Shown here: positions 49,691 to 63,042 of the stretch, piece by piece | Layout: every line of letters starts with the position of its first letter | How positions within the stretch are numbered: position 1 is the stretch's first letter | DNA from: Epiperipatus broadwayi | Taxonomy: Eukaryota > Onychophora > Udeonychophora > Euonychophora > Peripatidae | Direction: 5' to 3' | Assembly (NCBI GenBank): GCA_028023455.1 | Contig: JAQFVV010000017.1 | Coordinates: forward strand, 3,205,501-3,269,500 | Length of the DNA stretch: 64,000 nt | The notes under the pieces: generated by a model | The model's database searches: none | Seen by the model: the letters and a program-made list of their open reading frames with translations, nothing else | What the model was told of the DNA's origin: nothing | Position numbers and translations under genes: made by a program

Positions 49691-49909
49691 GAAATAAAAC
49701 GATAATTTTTGAAGCATAGAAAATGAAAACAACAGAAAGAAAAAAATTGCACATCAAATCAAAAACAGAATAATGAACATTTGAAATATTTAATTCTAAC
49801 TCAAAACTATGAAATTTTGATTTTCTGACCCAATAAGTCAAAAGTTAAAGGTTCACTTAAAATGATTAATATATATAATAGTTAAGTAGAAATATAATAT
49901 GTACTTTAA

Positions 49910-50052
49910 GTTAGATGCAATCTTAATATAAACGAAATACATATTGGAGATCATTTATCATTTTCAGACGTATTTGGTGGTATGTATCGGTTGTATAAGA
50001 TGGAATGGATGACTAAAGGGTGTTTGAAAATCTGGATTCATATCCTCTGATT
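49910..50052. repeat. Palindromic repeat, family 3, half copy
   Basis: ATATTGGAGATCATTTATC, GTATCGGTTGTATAAGATGG and GGATTCATATCCTCTGATTAT match one arm of 6240-6552. Confidence 0.65.
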
Positions 50053-52143
50053 ATATAAATAATTTACTTTTTAATAAATAGCCTGTTCATAGGCAAAGAT
50101 TTCCAACAACCTCTAATAGACAAACAATAGATGTAAATTAGTGGCCAAATTGTAAATTTTAGCAATTAAACCAATCGCAGTTGGGGTTTATATTCCCTAC
50201 CAAGTAAGGATTGTAATTTATATATATATTAATTAACAGCAAAGAATAAATTTAATATTAGCAAAACTTTTGAGAGTAAAATAATTCAAAGGAAGTCTAT
50301 TTTTTCTCACCAGATCTACGTATCACTCAAAATTGATACATAAATATTAAACATAATTTCGGAAACACCAAGTAATTTTCGGTCATCAAAAAAATGTCCA
50401 CATATTTTTGATGAAAATATTAATTTGAATGAGTACTAATAATAATACAATCATCGTATATAATTAGTTTATTATTAATTTCTAAAAACTTATATTTTCT
50501 TGAGAAATGATTGATGCAAATGCTCCTAAATATTCAATGCTTGGGTGCATGGACTCTTTGTATATATCCACGAGGGTGTAATAAACTCGAACGATATAAA
50601 ATAAAAATAGTCAAAAGGACGGGGGATTTAAAAACCGAGTATATTTATGCAAACCATAGACGTTTTATCAAAGTTAAAAAGAATACATATTTCATTAGTA
50701 AAGTAGTTTAAGATATATATAAAATTCTAAATTTGACTTTTACTTCATTTTAACATTAATTTACATTACAGAATATGCTCAAAAGCAAACTTATTGACTT
50801 TTAAAAGAATTTTGATGAAATCTGGCCAACAAGCAATAAAATGTTTTATTTTTACCAGCAATAATTTGCAATCTATCTCCTATCAAAAATTAAAACATTT
50901 TGCATTTAACAGACACATTTGTAGCCTACAAAAAATTAATCTTTACCTTACATCTATCATTTCTTTTTTTATAGTGCATACTTTATATTATAAATTCATA
51001 TACATATAAAAACATTTTAATAGTTTGTATATGCAAATATCGAATGAAATATATTCTACCGAAGACTTCCAGTCAAATATAAATTTAATATTTATTTCGT
51101 CATTTATTTATCAAAATCAATTTTGTTAAATAATTCTAGAAATATAAATGAACCTGCACACACTTAAATGATTAAAAATATTCACAAACTGAAGTAACAC
51201 ACACACGCACTGCAAATTTGAAAGAACTATAAAATATCGGTAAATAATCGGCGTTTACATAATTGTTTTAAACTTATAAAGACTTCATATATATTTCATA
51301 GTTTTTATTTTTTACAAATCTTTAAAGTTTATTTTACCATAAATTAATAAATGTTTAAATTAATAACCAATAAGTAATTATATTAATATATTCATTTATT
51401 ACATTTTTAAGAATCAAATTTATGCTGTTCATATATAAAAAGCCATTTCTAAATTCAGAGAAGAAATTCTATTTTTAAATAATTTAAAAAATAGAAAGAA
51501 CTAAAGCCGTTTGCATACAAATTGTCAGGGTCAAAGACATAATTAAAACAAAAAAATTAATATTAATGAGTTTTATATTCTTTGCTTTAGCTAATACAAA
51601 TTTATTCACGACATATACGCTATATACTACACACATTACAAATATGTATAAGTTCAATCCATTATTTATATATTAAACAGAAAATATTATCTAATTATGA
51701 ATATTTGTCTCCAGAATTTTGCCTATTGGTAGTTACACATATGAGGACACAGGTTATATGTAAATATACAAGTGTGTGTGTATGATGTAGTTAAACACTT
51801 TATCAGTTTGTGCCCATCTACACGGATTCAACGTTACCCTCAACAATTTTATACAATTATATTTAGAGATATATAAATTACAGAACGGTTTTATTGTTGT
51901 TCGGGGATTACTTCAGAACTTTTTTTTTTTTAAAAAAAGCATTTCTTACAACTATTTTAAAAAGCTATTTATAAATTAGTGAAGCATATGTAAGTGTTTA
52001 TGCTTTAAATCTCACAAATGTCTTTATTTTATATATACTATACATGCTGCACTTTTTTTTGTAATTGTTAAAAGATAAAACAAAAAGAGAGCCCGATGGG
52101 TCGATTAGTCAACAATTTAAAAAAAAAAAAAACTATTAAAAAT

Positions 52144-52236
52144 AACAGAGAGGTCATCGCACCCGTCTTGCAAGCAAGTAGTTGGTTGCAGACGGGTGTG
52201 GGTTCGCGTCCCGGCCGATGCGAGTGAAAAAAATCA
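52144..52236 (+). repeat. tRNA-derived SINE, family 1
   Basis: GAGAGGTCATCGC ... TTGCAAGCAAGTAGTTGGT ... GGGTTCGCGTCCCGGCCGAT followed by GCGAGTGAAAAAAA. The 5' end (GTCAAGCGTTGGTGG) is not preserved. It has the best-preserved B box of the family. Confidence 0.82.
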
Positions 52237-52629
52237 AGAACAAAATAAAAATTGAAAATTATAAAATTATAGATCTTTTTTCCAGCCAATGTACCCTATT
52301 ATAGCAGAAATAGCCATGTATATGATCAATATTTTGTAGTAGAATTAAAAAGCTTCACTAGGTTTGATGCGGCGTTAGAAATGACGCAGTATTTCATAGT
52401 TTTAGATCTATAAATCACGGCCCAGCTTGGTTATTTCTGATTTTAGAATATCTTACGAATTCTTCACTAACAAATTATTGGATTATTTATTTATTAAAAA
52501 ATTAAACACTAAATTAAAAAGCGACAAACTTCTTTTCTAAAAATCAATATATTTTATAAATAAAAAAAAAGGAATTTGTAATTAAATATTTTTAATATAT
52601 TTATCTTTAAAAAAAAAAAAAAACGCAAA

Positions 52630-52925
52630 TTAGTCTGACCACCGGCCTGTCACTCACAGACTATCTCCCCACCTGCATTATCGTTTACCTGTCCACTAAA
52701 AACTGTTTTAATTTTTAAATAAAAACGTCAGTAGCATAAAATAATAAAACTATTGCTATCGGCATAGGAGGCTCCTACTTTATCACAAATCAGTTCCACA
52801 TAGCAGACAACTGTCTGATCCATGGCCATAGGGTGCAGCCTAAAAGAAGCCAGCCCGTCCACCCAGGCTCCTAACTCATTACCTACTCTGATTTGACACT
52901 ATGTCAGAATTGTTTGGCCGCCCTA
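52630..52925. other. GC-richer island within the GATA intron
   Basis: Contains CCGGCCTGTCACTCACAG and, from 52760, a 160 bp stretch with GCCTCC-type and CCAGCCCGTCCACCCAGG words, unlike the surrounding AT-rich intron. No open frame or known repeat is identified. It could be a diverged LINE or SINE body or a conserved noncoding element. Confidence 0.35.
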
Positions 52926-55321
52926 TCACTTACATTTTGCAGATGGGTTTTAAAGATAAGATTTTAGCAGAACGTTTCTAACATTTTAAGATTTACTAAA
53001 AATCAGATTATCAATAATAGAAGGCAAATTTAAAATATGGTTCAGTATAACAAATTCTTCAGTAAAAATCTTCGCTATAAGCGAACATATTTCCATAAAT
53101 TAAACCACAATATATTTCTTCCCTACCAATCAGTAATGAAACGGGCGCATATGCACGCAAACACTAGGCACTTATATATACATGTGTGTATATAACTAAT
53201 ATTAAACACACATATACAATATAATTTTTGTTATTAAAAATTGGCAGGTTTAGAAGGGGGGGTGGAGCAATGGTAAGCTTCCCCGGCAATAATCAACAGC
53301 TTTTATTCTTTAATCTAGTGTATTTTTGCAGTTCACTTACTTAGAAGCGAAATCTTTACAAGCAGTGGATTCACCACCCCTCCCCCCAATCCACCGCTTC
53401 AAATTTTTAAAACAAAATACTGTTTTATCTACGACTTCCTCTTTCCCGAATAATAATCTTAAAACTACTACTAAATAGTTTTAAAGGCGGAGGTAAATGT
53501 GAATTATAAAAGTTAGTCCAATAAAATTATTTTTACCGAAATTTATTCGACAATATTAATTAAAATAGTTTTCGCTTAGGTAAAAAGCAAAAAATATGTT
53601 AACTGATATGCAGGAAAGTACACACGTTTTCAGCAAAAATTCACTTACCAATAGACCGCATGACATGTTTCAAAGGCAGTTTATTAATTAAATTAACGAA
53701 TAGAAAAAATATTCTTAAAATTAGTAATTCTCAAAAACTAGTTGAAACTTAGACCTATTATCTAAGATCGATTTTAACCTTTTTTTTTTAAAAAAAAAAA
53801 AAAAATCTAAGACTATAAAGAATATATTTTAAAAAAGTATAGAACTGATGTATTGTAGACCGAAACAATTTTATATACATATCTACTACATACAACTATT
53901 AATTAAAAGTGTTGCCTATAAACTTAGAATTAATGTAAATAAACAATTATTTAAAAATATTTTTTGTATAAGAAAAAATTCTAAATGAATTTTTTGCTCG
54001 GGAGTTCATCAAAAGTTAGAGCGCTGAAATCAATCCTGAAACTCTCAATCCGAAGTCACTCTCTATCAACTTCGCCAAATCGCGCAAAGTACCAAAATCC
54101 ATAAAATAAACATTTAATTGATGCAAGAATAGTTTCTAATTCGGTCTCATATTAATAATTATTCAGCGATGTGGGGGGGGGGGAAGACTCGAAATAGGAG
54201 AATCTGGAATATAAATATAGTTTCTCATTCATAATATTCTATAAATTGTTCGGTTCAGTTATTAAATATTAATTTCAACTGTCGAAATTAAAATCAATAT
54301 TTAATTTGATAATTTTTTTAAAAACCCTTATTCCTTTCAGATACATAGCATACATTCTTTTTAAGTTTTTCATTACTTATCACAAGTTTTATAAACAATT
54401 AGAATGCGATTGACAACGAGACTAATTCAATTTTTATTATATATTGTTTATATATACACACATATAATATAAATTTATACAGGTTGAAATGTTGGCAAAT
54501 AATTTGCGCTCACAACAAAGATCATCATCGTCATCATTATTATGACAGAAACAATCTTTATTGATTTCACTGGTAAAACATTTTGACGCTTTTAATAGTT
54601 TACAACTTGTATGGATTGCAGAATTAATGTTCAGTCATATATAATTTGACTCATCTTTAATTCATCTAATCTGGGGTCTCTATTATTAACTATGACTTGC
54701 ATATTTTTCTATGACAAAAAGATGTACCGAGATCATCAAAAAGTAATAGAATTGTGGATTTATGATTTTAAATCAAATGTGCGTATATACATTTTAATAT
54801 GTAATTTTTTATGCATTCAAACATTAGCTTCATTATTATTGATTATATAAATAATCTAATATATTTTATTTATTTTAATATACACACATGCACATAAATA
54901 TAATCGATTTATCAGCATTAAAAGCATCTACATATTTCCGATCGCTGTGCTTTGGGTTGCCCATCATCGGATAACGTCGTAAAAAATAATTTAAATACTT
55001 CAATTGATGAATATATATATATTATCATTTATGATATATATAATTGCTCAAAGGAATTTGCAATTAAATGAAGACTAATTTCTTAAAAGAATCAAGTTAA
55101 ACAATTCTTAACATCGACTCCATATATTCATATAGCAGTTTTTATCAGAACTGTTCATATGACAAACAGACACTGATATATTACTAATATGTATGCTCTG
55201 GTCTTGGCTTCTGAGTTTAAGACCAAAAGTTCTCTTTCATCCAGAATAAGCACATTTAAGACTTATTTATATATAAAGAGGGAAAAAACTGTTTTAAATA
55301 GAATGAATTATATAAAAGATT

Positions 55322-55366
55322 TTGTCAAGCGTTGGTGGCCTAGTGATTAGCATAACTGCCTTCCAA
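55322..55366 (+). repeat. Truncated SINE, family 1
   Basis: Only the first 45 bp, GTCAAGCGTTGGTGGCCTAG ... ACTGCCTTCCAAG, are present. The B box is missing and A-rich sequence follows. Confidence 0.8.
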
Positions 55367-56029
55367 GATTAAAATAAAACAAATTAAAAATGGTATAAAA
55401 AGGGGGTATTTTTTTTAAAGTAATTGGTTAAGAGTATAAAAAGATAAACAAAAAAATAATAAGAAAATTAAAGGAACCAGTATATAAAGGGCAAAAGTTT
55501 GGAGAGAAAAAAGTAAATGTAGATTATACAGTATAATGTAATATATATATATTTAAAAAAAATGTATTCATAGATAAAAGAGAAATGTTTTTATGATACA
55601 AATATATATTTATATATTAATTTTATTTGTAATATATATAAATATGTAATTTTCTAGATCCTTGAAAATGACTACAGAAAAAAAAGGTCGAAAACTTTGG
55701 GTGTTAAAGATGTGAATATGTATATATGGTTGATAAGAAGAAATAGTTTTTAAAAAGAAAAGGAGAGTATATAAGGTGATTAGATTCAATGAAAAGAACA
55801 TTATAATTTATCATATACTTATAATCAAACAAAAACATGACATATCTGGAGGTCTGAGCAAAAATAATTATTAGAGTTAGATATCAGGCAATGTTAAGAA
55901 CACCCAGATTTAAATTTCCGATTAAGTTCTCAAATAAAATTATAAAAAGTGGAATCATTATTGGTATCTTAAAAGTAAAAATTTTAAAAAAATTATGGGC
56001 AAATTTATTTACAATATATCTAAATAGTC

Positions 56030-56115
56030 ATTAGAAACCAGTCAACACTTAGACAATCCCAATATAGATAATAATTTCAAACTGTTGTCAAGGCAGCCTC
56101 CTTTTAACAATAAAG
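56030..56115 (+). repeat. Copy of the dispersed repeat at 49150
   Basis: AGACAATCCCAATATAGATA, AATTTCAAACTGTTGTCAAG and GGCAGCCTCC match it, in the same orientation. Confidence 0.8.
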
Positions 56116-57153
56116 GTGGAATCCCCTCAATATCTAAATGATTAAAGTATGTACCACAAGATAGAATGCAATACTTATTTAAAATATATACTTTTATAAC
56201 ACACAGTATAGAAAATTATTACCCTAGCAATCATTTATCAGTTATATAAAAGTGAACTTTAGATTTAAATCCCATCAAAAGAACATTCTTGATTTGTGAT
56301 TAAGTATGGTTAAATATCAGACCATTTCAAAGTACTATGGAAAGTTATACAAAAAACCACTGAACAGTATTTAGATTAAGGGATGATACCAACAGCATTA
56401 ATATTAGTAAGAGATAATCTGAAAGATTTCATCTCCTTAAAACTCTATACAGTAGTTCTATAAACAAATAATTTTTCTTTTAAACCAAATTAAGTATTTT
56501 AAGATAATTAAAAATGATTGCTAGTTTTCATAAATAATAATTCAAAGAAGAAAGATAAAAGTAAAAAAAAAAAAAAGTAAACTAAAACAATGCTTAAAGA
56601 ATTTTCATAAATTTAAAAAATGACTGATCTTAAAGAATTAACAAAAAAAATTAATCGCTTGGAAATCTTTGTGGAGATCCATATTGTTTGTAGTGGTTGT
56701 TATTGAATATCCAGAATCAATTCTCAATAAACAATCATTCCATATTATCAATATCATACCATTACTTTATACACATTGTTCCACAAGTTTTTTTTTATTT
56801 TTTATAAATGTATAACATTTTCTTTCATGGGATATTTTTATTAAAACATTAAAGTCAATTCTAGTAGAGAAGTGAAGTATTTTGTCTATTGAGTATTTTT
56901 ATTTACAATGATCTAAGAATTATTAAAATGTCAATTATAACAAGTCTTATATTTAGCATATTTCCTATAATGCTTGATAAAATAATAATAGCCCTAGTTT
57001 CTTTAAACCAATTCTTTAGCAATATAAACATTCCTATGTTGATTAACCTAGGATAATGTTAACATTTGTCACAGAAAAAACAAAATGCAAAACATAAAAC
57101 TAATGAATAATATTTATACTTTCTTTTGGTACTTTTCTCGTAACACCAAATAA

Positions 57154-57172
57154 GCCACTTGATGGCGCTGTT
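57154..57172 (-). promoter_or_regulatory. Single CTCF-core-like motif
   Basis: The minus strand reads AACAGCGCCATCAAGTGG, one mismatch from GCCMYCTRSTGG and with the same AACAGC prefix as 11287. Sequence match only; occupancy unknown. Confidence 0.3.
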
Positions 57173-57556
57173 TCTATGTAAACAAAAACAAATATAACAT
57201 TCTGGCCAGTGTAGTATTTTTGGTTAGCATATCTAATGTATTTCATATTTTATCGATATATATTTTTCTTTGACATATTTTATCATATATCAAAGCTTTT
57301 TTTTTTTTTATGTGTTATTTTTTGAATTTCATACATTTGTGGTTGTTTTTTTTTTAAAAAACCCTAACATTTACTGCTTTTTTATTTATTGCTTGATACT
57401 GCATTTCAAAACCTCATTTGATTGATTTTTTTTAGTTCATTTTTATGTGTTGTTTTTTAAACATTTGGATTTCTTGCATTTGTTGTCCCTTTTTTTTAGT
57501 TCCATTTGTTATTATATATATAACATTTAAAACATATCAGTCAAAAGAATATAATC

Positions 57557-57664
57557 ACAAGCGTTGTTAGTCGAGAGGTCAGAGCAGCTGCCTTGCAGAC
57601 AAGCAGTTAGTTGCAAACAGTTGTTGCGGGTTGCCTCTCTACCGATGCTATGACATATGAAAAA
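57557..57664 (+). repeat. tRNA-derived SINE, family 1, with target-site duplication
   Basis: CAAGCGTTGTTAGTCGAGAGG ... GCGGGTTGCCTCTC ... GACATATGAAAAAG. AAAAGAATATAATCACAA is repeated exactly on each side (about 57544-57561 and 57660-57677). Confidence 0.92.
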
Positions 57665-58094
57665 GAATATAATCACAATAATACTTGTGTTTTACAAGCT
57701 AATTTTGAAATAGAAATTGCTGATAAATATAGATAAAAAGATTATTTTGATATGTACCGTTTATATTTGAGTTCAGCAAGTACATAGTTAAAACTATGCA
57801 ATTAGATCTGCTATATAATAATTAAAATAATATTTGGCTTCTATTTCATGTCTAAATCTGAACAATAAAATTGGATTTTTCACGAATATTTAAATTTGGA
57901 ACAAACCAAAATGCAATTCCGTTTATCATATATCCATCTATTAAGACAGTCCGAGTTTATAAAAAAAAATGTAAATGGTGTTTTAATTTATTTAGAAAAA
58001 TTAAACTTAATATTTTTTTTAAAAAAAAGTTGAAAATCAAACATTAATAATAAATAATGATGATTTTTTTTATTTTAAATTGCTAAATCTTTTT

Positions 58095-58196
58095 TTTTTT
58101 CATGTGTCAAAGCATCGGCTGGGAAGCGAACCCACAAACCCGGGACAACTGCGCGTAAGGCGGCTGTGCTGACCACTCGACCACCAACGCTTGGCA
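58095..58196 (-). repeat. tRNA-derived SINE, family 1, with target-site duplication
   Basis: Minus strand from CCAAGCGTTGGTGGTCGAG to CACATG, then poly-A. TGCTAAATCTTTTT flanks both sides (58081-58094 and about 58197-58210). Confidence 0.92.
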
Positions 58197-58309
58197 TGCT
58201 AAATCTTTTTAAAAATAAAATTGCATGAAATAAATAAAATTAAAGGCGAATGTTAAAAAACCCAAAATAATGTTCAACGGATTTTTTTAAAAAAAGAAAA
58301 TAAAGATTG

Positions 58310-58840
58310 ATAGGAAGTTAACAACTACAAATATCTTGGTCAAATTATTACAACAGATGGAAACGTTTAGATAAAATTAATTATAGAATTAAACTTGGTT
58401 AGAATGCTTTTGATAAAAATAATTTAATACTAAATGGAAATATGTTGTCTGTGTTTGAAAAGGAAGGTTTTTTTTTTTAATAAATGTTACCAGTTCTTAG
58501 TTACAGATAAGAGAATTGGACATTTAACAAAAAGAGCAATACAAAGACTTCAGAACATCCAAAGAAGTATGGAGAGATGCATGTTGAAAGAACAAATAGG
58601 TATTACTGATATCATTGAAAAGATTAAGAGATTGAAGTAGAGTTGGGTTGGACATATTGTTAGAAGAGACGATAATAAATGGCCAGTTGAAACTTTAAAC
58701 TGGATTCCAAGAGATTGTAAAAGACCTAGAAAAAGACCAATGTGAGATGGGTGGACGAAATAAAAAGTGTGCTAATGTGATGTAAAAAAGATGGATTAAA
58801 CTGTAGTGGATCGATAATGTTTAAAAATGATGATATATAT
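58310..58840 (+). mobile_element. RTE-like LINE, second 3' fragment
   Basis: This is a decayed copy of the 5535-6150 element. Readings across frames include NYKYLGQIIT and DGN at about 58325-58360. RAIQRLQNIQRSMERCML and then EQIGITDIIEKIKRLK lie in the frame 58434-58640, and SWVGHIVRRDDN and WIPRDCKRPRKRP at about 58640-58735. A 3' tail AAAATGATGATATAT lies near 58825. Internal deletions and stops make it more eroded than the first copy. Confidence 0.85.
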
Positions 58841-59705
58841 ATATACACGAATGAATTCATTATAAAAACATTAAGGTTCATCCGTGTATTTTTGAAAAAT
58901 TTAAAAAACGCAATTTCAGTCACTTAAAGGGGGGGGGGGACTAACCAAAGTTTTTTATTTGCTAAAAGTAAGTATACAGAATATGTATTTAACTATAAAT
59001 ATGAAGCAATAGTTTTTGTAAAGATTTCAGAAAATTAAAGAGTAGGAAACTAGTAAATTGGCATAAAACCATATGTACCGAAAATATATACAATAGTATT
59101 ACATATTAATTCACTAAAACTATACTTTCAAATTAAGAGTATATACACTATTAGATCCAGTATAGATATTTTATATTACAATTTTTGATTCCTCACATGT
59201 AAACGTATATAAATTATAGCTTGTTTTAAAACTTTAAATATTTTCCGTTATGCTCTACGTAACTTTATAACCTAATAAATGTTACAGCTATATGGACTAT
59301 TATTTTTATGACTAGTACTATCATCTAATAATAAACTGCACTGATATTCAAAATAAACTTTTAGTACTTATAACCAATTATTAAATTCAGTTTAATAAAA
59401 TAAAAAAATTCAATTCAATATTTGTTAAGTACACTTCAACACTTCCGCTTTAACAGAAAAATGCATTAGTTGAAATCAAAATATTACAAATTTCTGTTGC
59501 GAAGAAAAACGAATTATATATTTATTTTTATAAACATTAAAAGCCTAAAGCTTTTTTTTACACTTGAGAAGTCTGCTTTGGTAGAGAAACCATTGGTTGT
59601 GTTTTAGAGATTTTTTTTTTGGTTACTCTGATCGAGTTGTGAATTTGGAGTAATTTTGATTATATCATTTTATATACATCATCCTACCTTTCAATTTTTT
59701 TCCCC

Positions 59706-59803
59706 CTCATGTGTCATAGCATCAGCCAGGAAGAGAACCCACTAACCCGAAACAACTGCTTGTAAAGCAGCCGTCGTGATTTCTCGACAACCAATGCTTG
59801 ACT
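59706..59803 (-). repeat. tRNA-derived SINE, family 1, with target-site duplication
   Basis: Minus strand from GTCAAGCATTGGTTGTCGAG to CACATGAGGGG. TTTCAATTTTTT on the left and TTTCAACTTTTT on the right are the probable duplication. Confidence 0.88.
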
Positions 59804-62749
59804 ACATTTCAACTTTTTAATATTAGTAATAAAACAATTACAAAAAATATATGTTAATACATTTTTGATTTATATATTTTTTGCATCCTCTAATTGAATG
59901 ATTTGTTTAAAAATGAATTACCGCTTTGTCTAATATTAAATTTGTGTTTCTCTTAATAAGTAAGTATACTTTTAATTCTATTTTAGATATTCAACCACTA
60001 ATATCAATTTTTCCATCAACATTGTAAGTATTCTTCTGACATTTAGTATTGATTCAACATTTAAATTTTCTCCCTTTATTCATCTAATAAATCTTTTCTC
60101 CATATTATCAACTCTAAATTTAATATAAACTAATAATAAAATAATAGTATTAAAAATAATTTTATTAAATATAGATAATAGGCATCCATTAACTTAAATA
60201 TTACTAGAAATGATGATACAAATAATTACATTTTTAATTTAGAAAATGTTTTTGGAATAATGTTCCTCAAATATAACCACAGTTCTACCTCAGGGCTTTA
60301 TTTTTTATGAACAAATGTCATTTATTCAAGTATAAAACTCTACATTATATTTATTTATACATGCAAAGCATCTGACTGCTAGGGCTTATATTACGAGCAG
60401 TCTGAAAAATGATTTTTGGGTTACGTCTTATTTTAAGGGAAACATAGTAATTCATTAACTCATATTCTTGATTGAACACCCTAAGAATCATTTGCAATAA
60501 ATTTACGATTTATTTTAGAATTAAATCTTTGTTGCCAAAATTTTACATTTATTTATTATAAATATAGATTTACAAACAAACAAAAAAAAATCTTGAAAAT
60601 ATTACATGATGAACTGAAATATTTAATCAGAATAACAGCATTTAGTTATTTCAATTTTGTTTTTAACTATTTTTTATTTGAATTCTATTCCTAAAATCTA
60701 TACAATTTATTAAGACATGATTAAAGTTACAATGTTGTTGTTTTTTTAAATTTAAAATTGTACTTGTAATTATTAAAATATCACAAACCCTCACTGCTAC
60801 AATTAAAACAATGGAATTTCTTCATCCAATTATGACTTGCAGTAAAGTTATTAAAATTCTCATTTTGTTTCAAATCATTTTCAAAGAAAATCTAACTTTG
60901 TAACCTAAATATCATTATCTTAATAATCTATTAACCAATAGCATGTCATCAGCATATTTTGAGACATGATACCTCTGCTATTGCTTTTAGTCTTTCTTTA
61001 CTATTTTGCCTGTCAGTTGGTATTTATTTCATAGCAAAAATTGTTACTAAGATTATTAGTTTTAAAAAATCTGATGTCAGTATCATGAAAATAACAGAAA
61101 TTCAAAAAAGTAACAATGTTGCTGATTGGCTAGTATCATAATACAAAGGAACTAACAGTGACACTGATTGGTAGATTCTTTGTTCTCCATCTTAAGTTTT
61201 GGTTTCTTTTATTACTTTGGATAGCAAAATTGTAATTTTCTGTAATTTATTTATATATTTATACTTCTTTGGCAATATATTTATAAAATATTTTAAACCA
61301 ATAAACAATTTCAATTACATTTAATTTGAAAATGGTTGTTTTTAAAAAGACAGGTCAAATAAAAAATAATTAGGGCAAAAAAAATGTTATGATTAATTTG
61401 CTGAAATATTTTCATGAACATTATGCATAAATTTATCAATTTTAATAATCGTAAGTGCAATTTTATATTTTAAAACAGAATTTCAATGCTTTATGACACT
61501 AAAAAAATAAATTATTTGAATTTTAAAAATGGAGTTCAAACAGAAATAATTTGTTCAATGTTTTTCATTAAACAAAGACAATAATCAATAGGAAATCATT
61601 ATTTACATTACGTATTTCGATTTGTAGATTTTTTTATGTTGTAAAATTCAATATTATCTTTCAGATTATTTTTTCTTTGTAAGCTTATATTTGTAATAAA
61701 TAATGTGAAGATAATAACAATGGTTTAATTGTACAAAAAGATGTTGCTACAACTTTCAAATAAGGTTGGAAGGAATTAGTTAGCAAATAATTACAATAAA
61801 TATTTTGAAAAAATAATCATAAATATATACAATTTTTCTTTGCAATGTATATAAAGAAAAAACTTTCGCAATAACTCTCACTCATTATCTCAAGACCTGA
61901 ACTGAGAATGGAGAATCTATCAATCAGTAATCCCTATTTATTTGTATTAAATTCTTTATATGATTGCTGACATCTTCAGAATACATATATTTTAGTTTCA
62001 TTTTTGCCAAAAAATGAACACAAATCTAACCAATAAATATTAAAGGTAACAACTACAAGAGAATGACTGACTGTAAGTGGAAAATGATGGCCAAAATGCA
62101 TTTATAGTAAGCCAATTAATGGTCATTATTGTGAAGTATCCCTCCTTAAAAAAATTAATAGGATAATTGTAGTTGGAAAGGGTTGAATTTTTCTTAAATC
62201 TCCAAAATTTGTAAATCCTAAAAATCTTAGGAAACAAGCAAGAATGTTGGATGAATAATTCTGTAAAAATGAAAATTATATGGCATATATTAAAAGCTTA
62301 TAGGCACAAGAATGTTATCAAAACTTATCATTCACAATGACCCTAAAACATGACTACATGCTACTCATATTTGTATGAAAAAAATCTTTGATCAAGTTAG
62401 TGTGCACTACATGATATCAAAAATATACTATTATGTTCAGTAAAGTTCTTGTAAGTTACATTCAACTATTTTTAGTTGTCATTAGCAAAATCTGAATTTA
62501 TAATACATTGTGTATTTAAAGATCATATATCATATTTAAAAAAGGCCTATAATTCTTTGTGTCAAACACATTTATTCTAAAGTAAAATGACAATAGCTAC
62601 ACATAGAATTTGCAAAACTGATATTTTATTAAGGACTGAGCATCTAAAATGTTAATGAAAGATTTGAAATTTTATTACACTATGCTCAATATGAAATCAG
62701 TGGGAATATTGCCTATAATGATAACTTATATATATTGCTTATAATAACT

Positions 62750-62945
62750 CCTCTCATATACACTTTAATGCAAAAATATAAAACTTTATTTTCCTGATGA
62801 AGACTGCTGTACAGTCGAAACTGTCAAGAAAATAGTTTTATTAACATTTTTTTTTTTGCATTAAATTGTATAGGAAAGGAGTTATAAACATAATATGTGA
62901 AGAAATGCAAAGAAAGTAAAGGAGAAGAATAAGAGTATATACTTC
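62750..62945 (+). repeat. Copy of the repeat containing the 12401 foldback
   Basis: CTGATGAAGACTGCTG and ACAGTCGAAACTG are shared with 12525-12557. The later block GCAAAGAAAGTAAAGGAG ... AAGAATAAGAGTATATA is shared with 12650-12695. Here the inverted arm is short (ATTTTC/GAAAAT and TAAAACT/AGTTTTA only). Confidence 0.75.
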
Positions 62946-62993
62946 TAATATGATGATAACATCTTTTCTACAAATGATCTTAGAATAACCATT

Positions 62994-63042
62994 TGGAAAT
63001 GTTCATTGCAACTATCTTGAAATGTTCATTGCAACTATCTTT
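62994..63042 (+). repeat. 24-bp tandem duplication
   Basis: GAAATGTTCATTGCAACTAT occurs twice back to back, with CTT spacers. Confidence 0.9.

Noticed and set aside
52144-52236. A functional tRNA gene in the GATA intron
   Set aside because: It has a strong B box but is an obvious member of the dispersed SINE family, with an A-rich tail.
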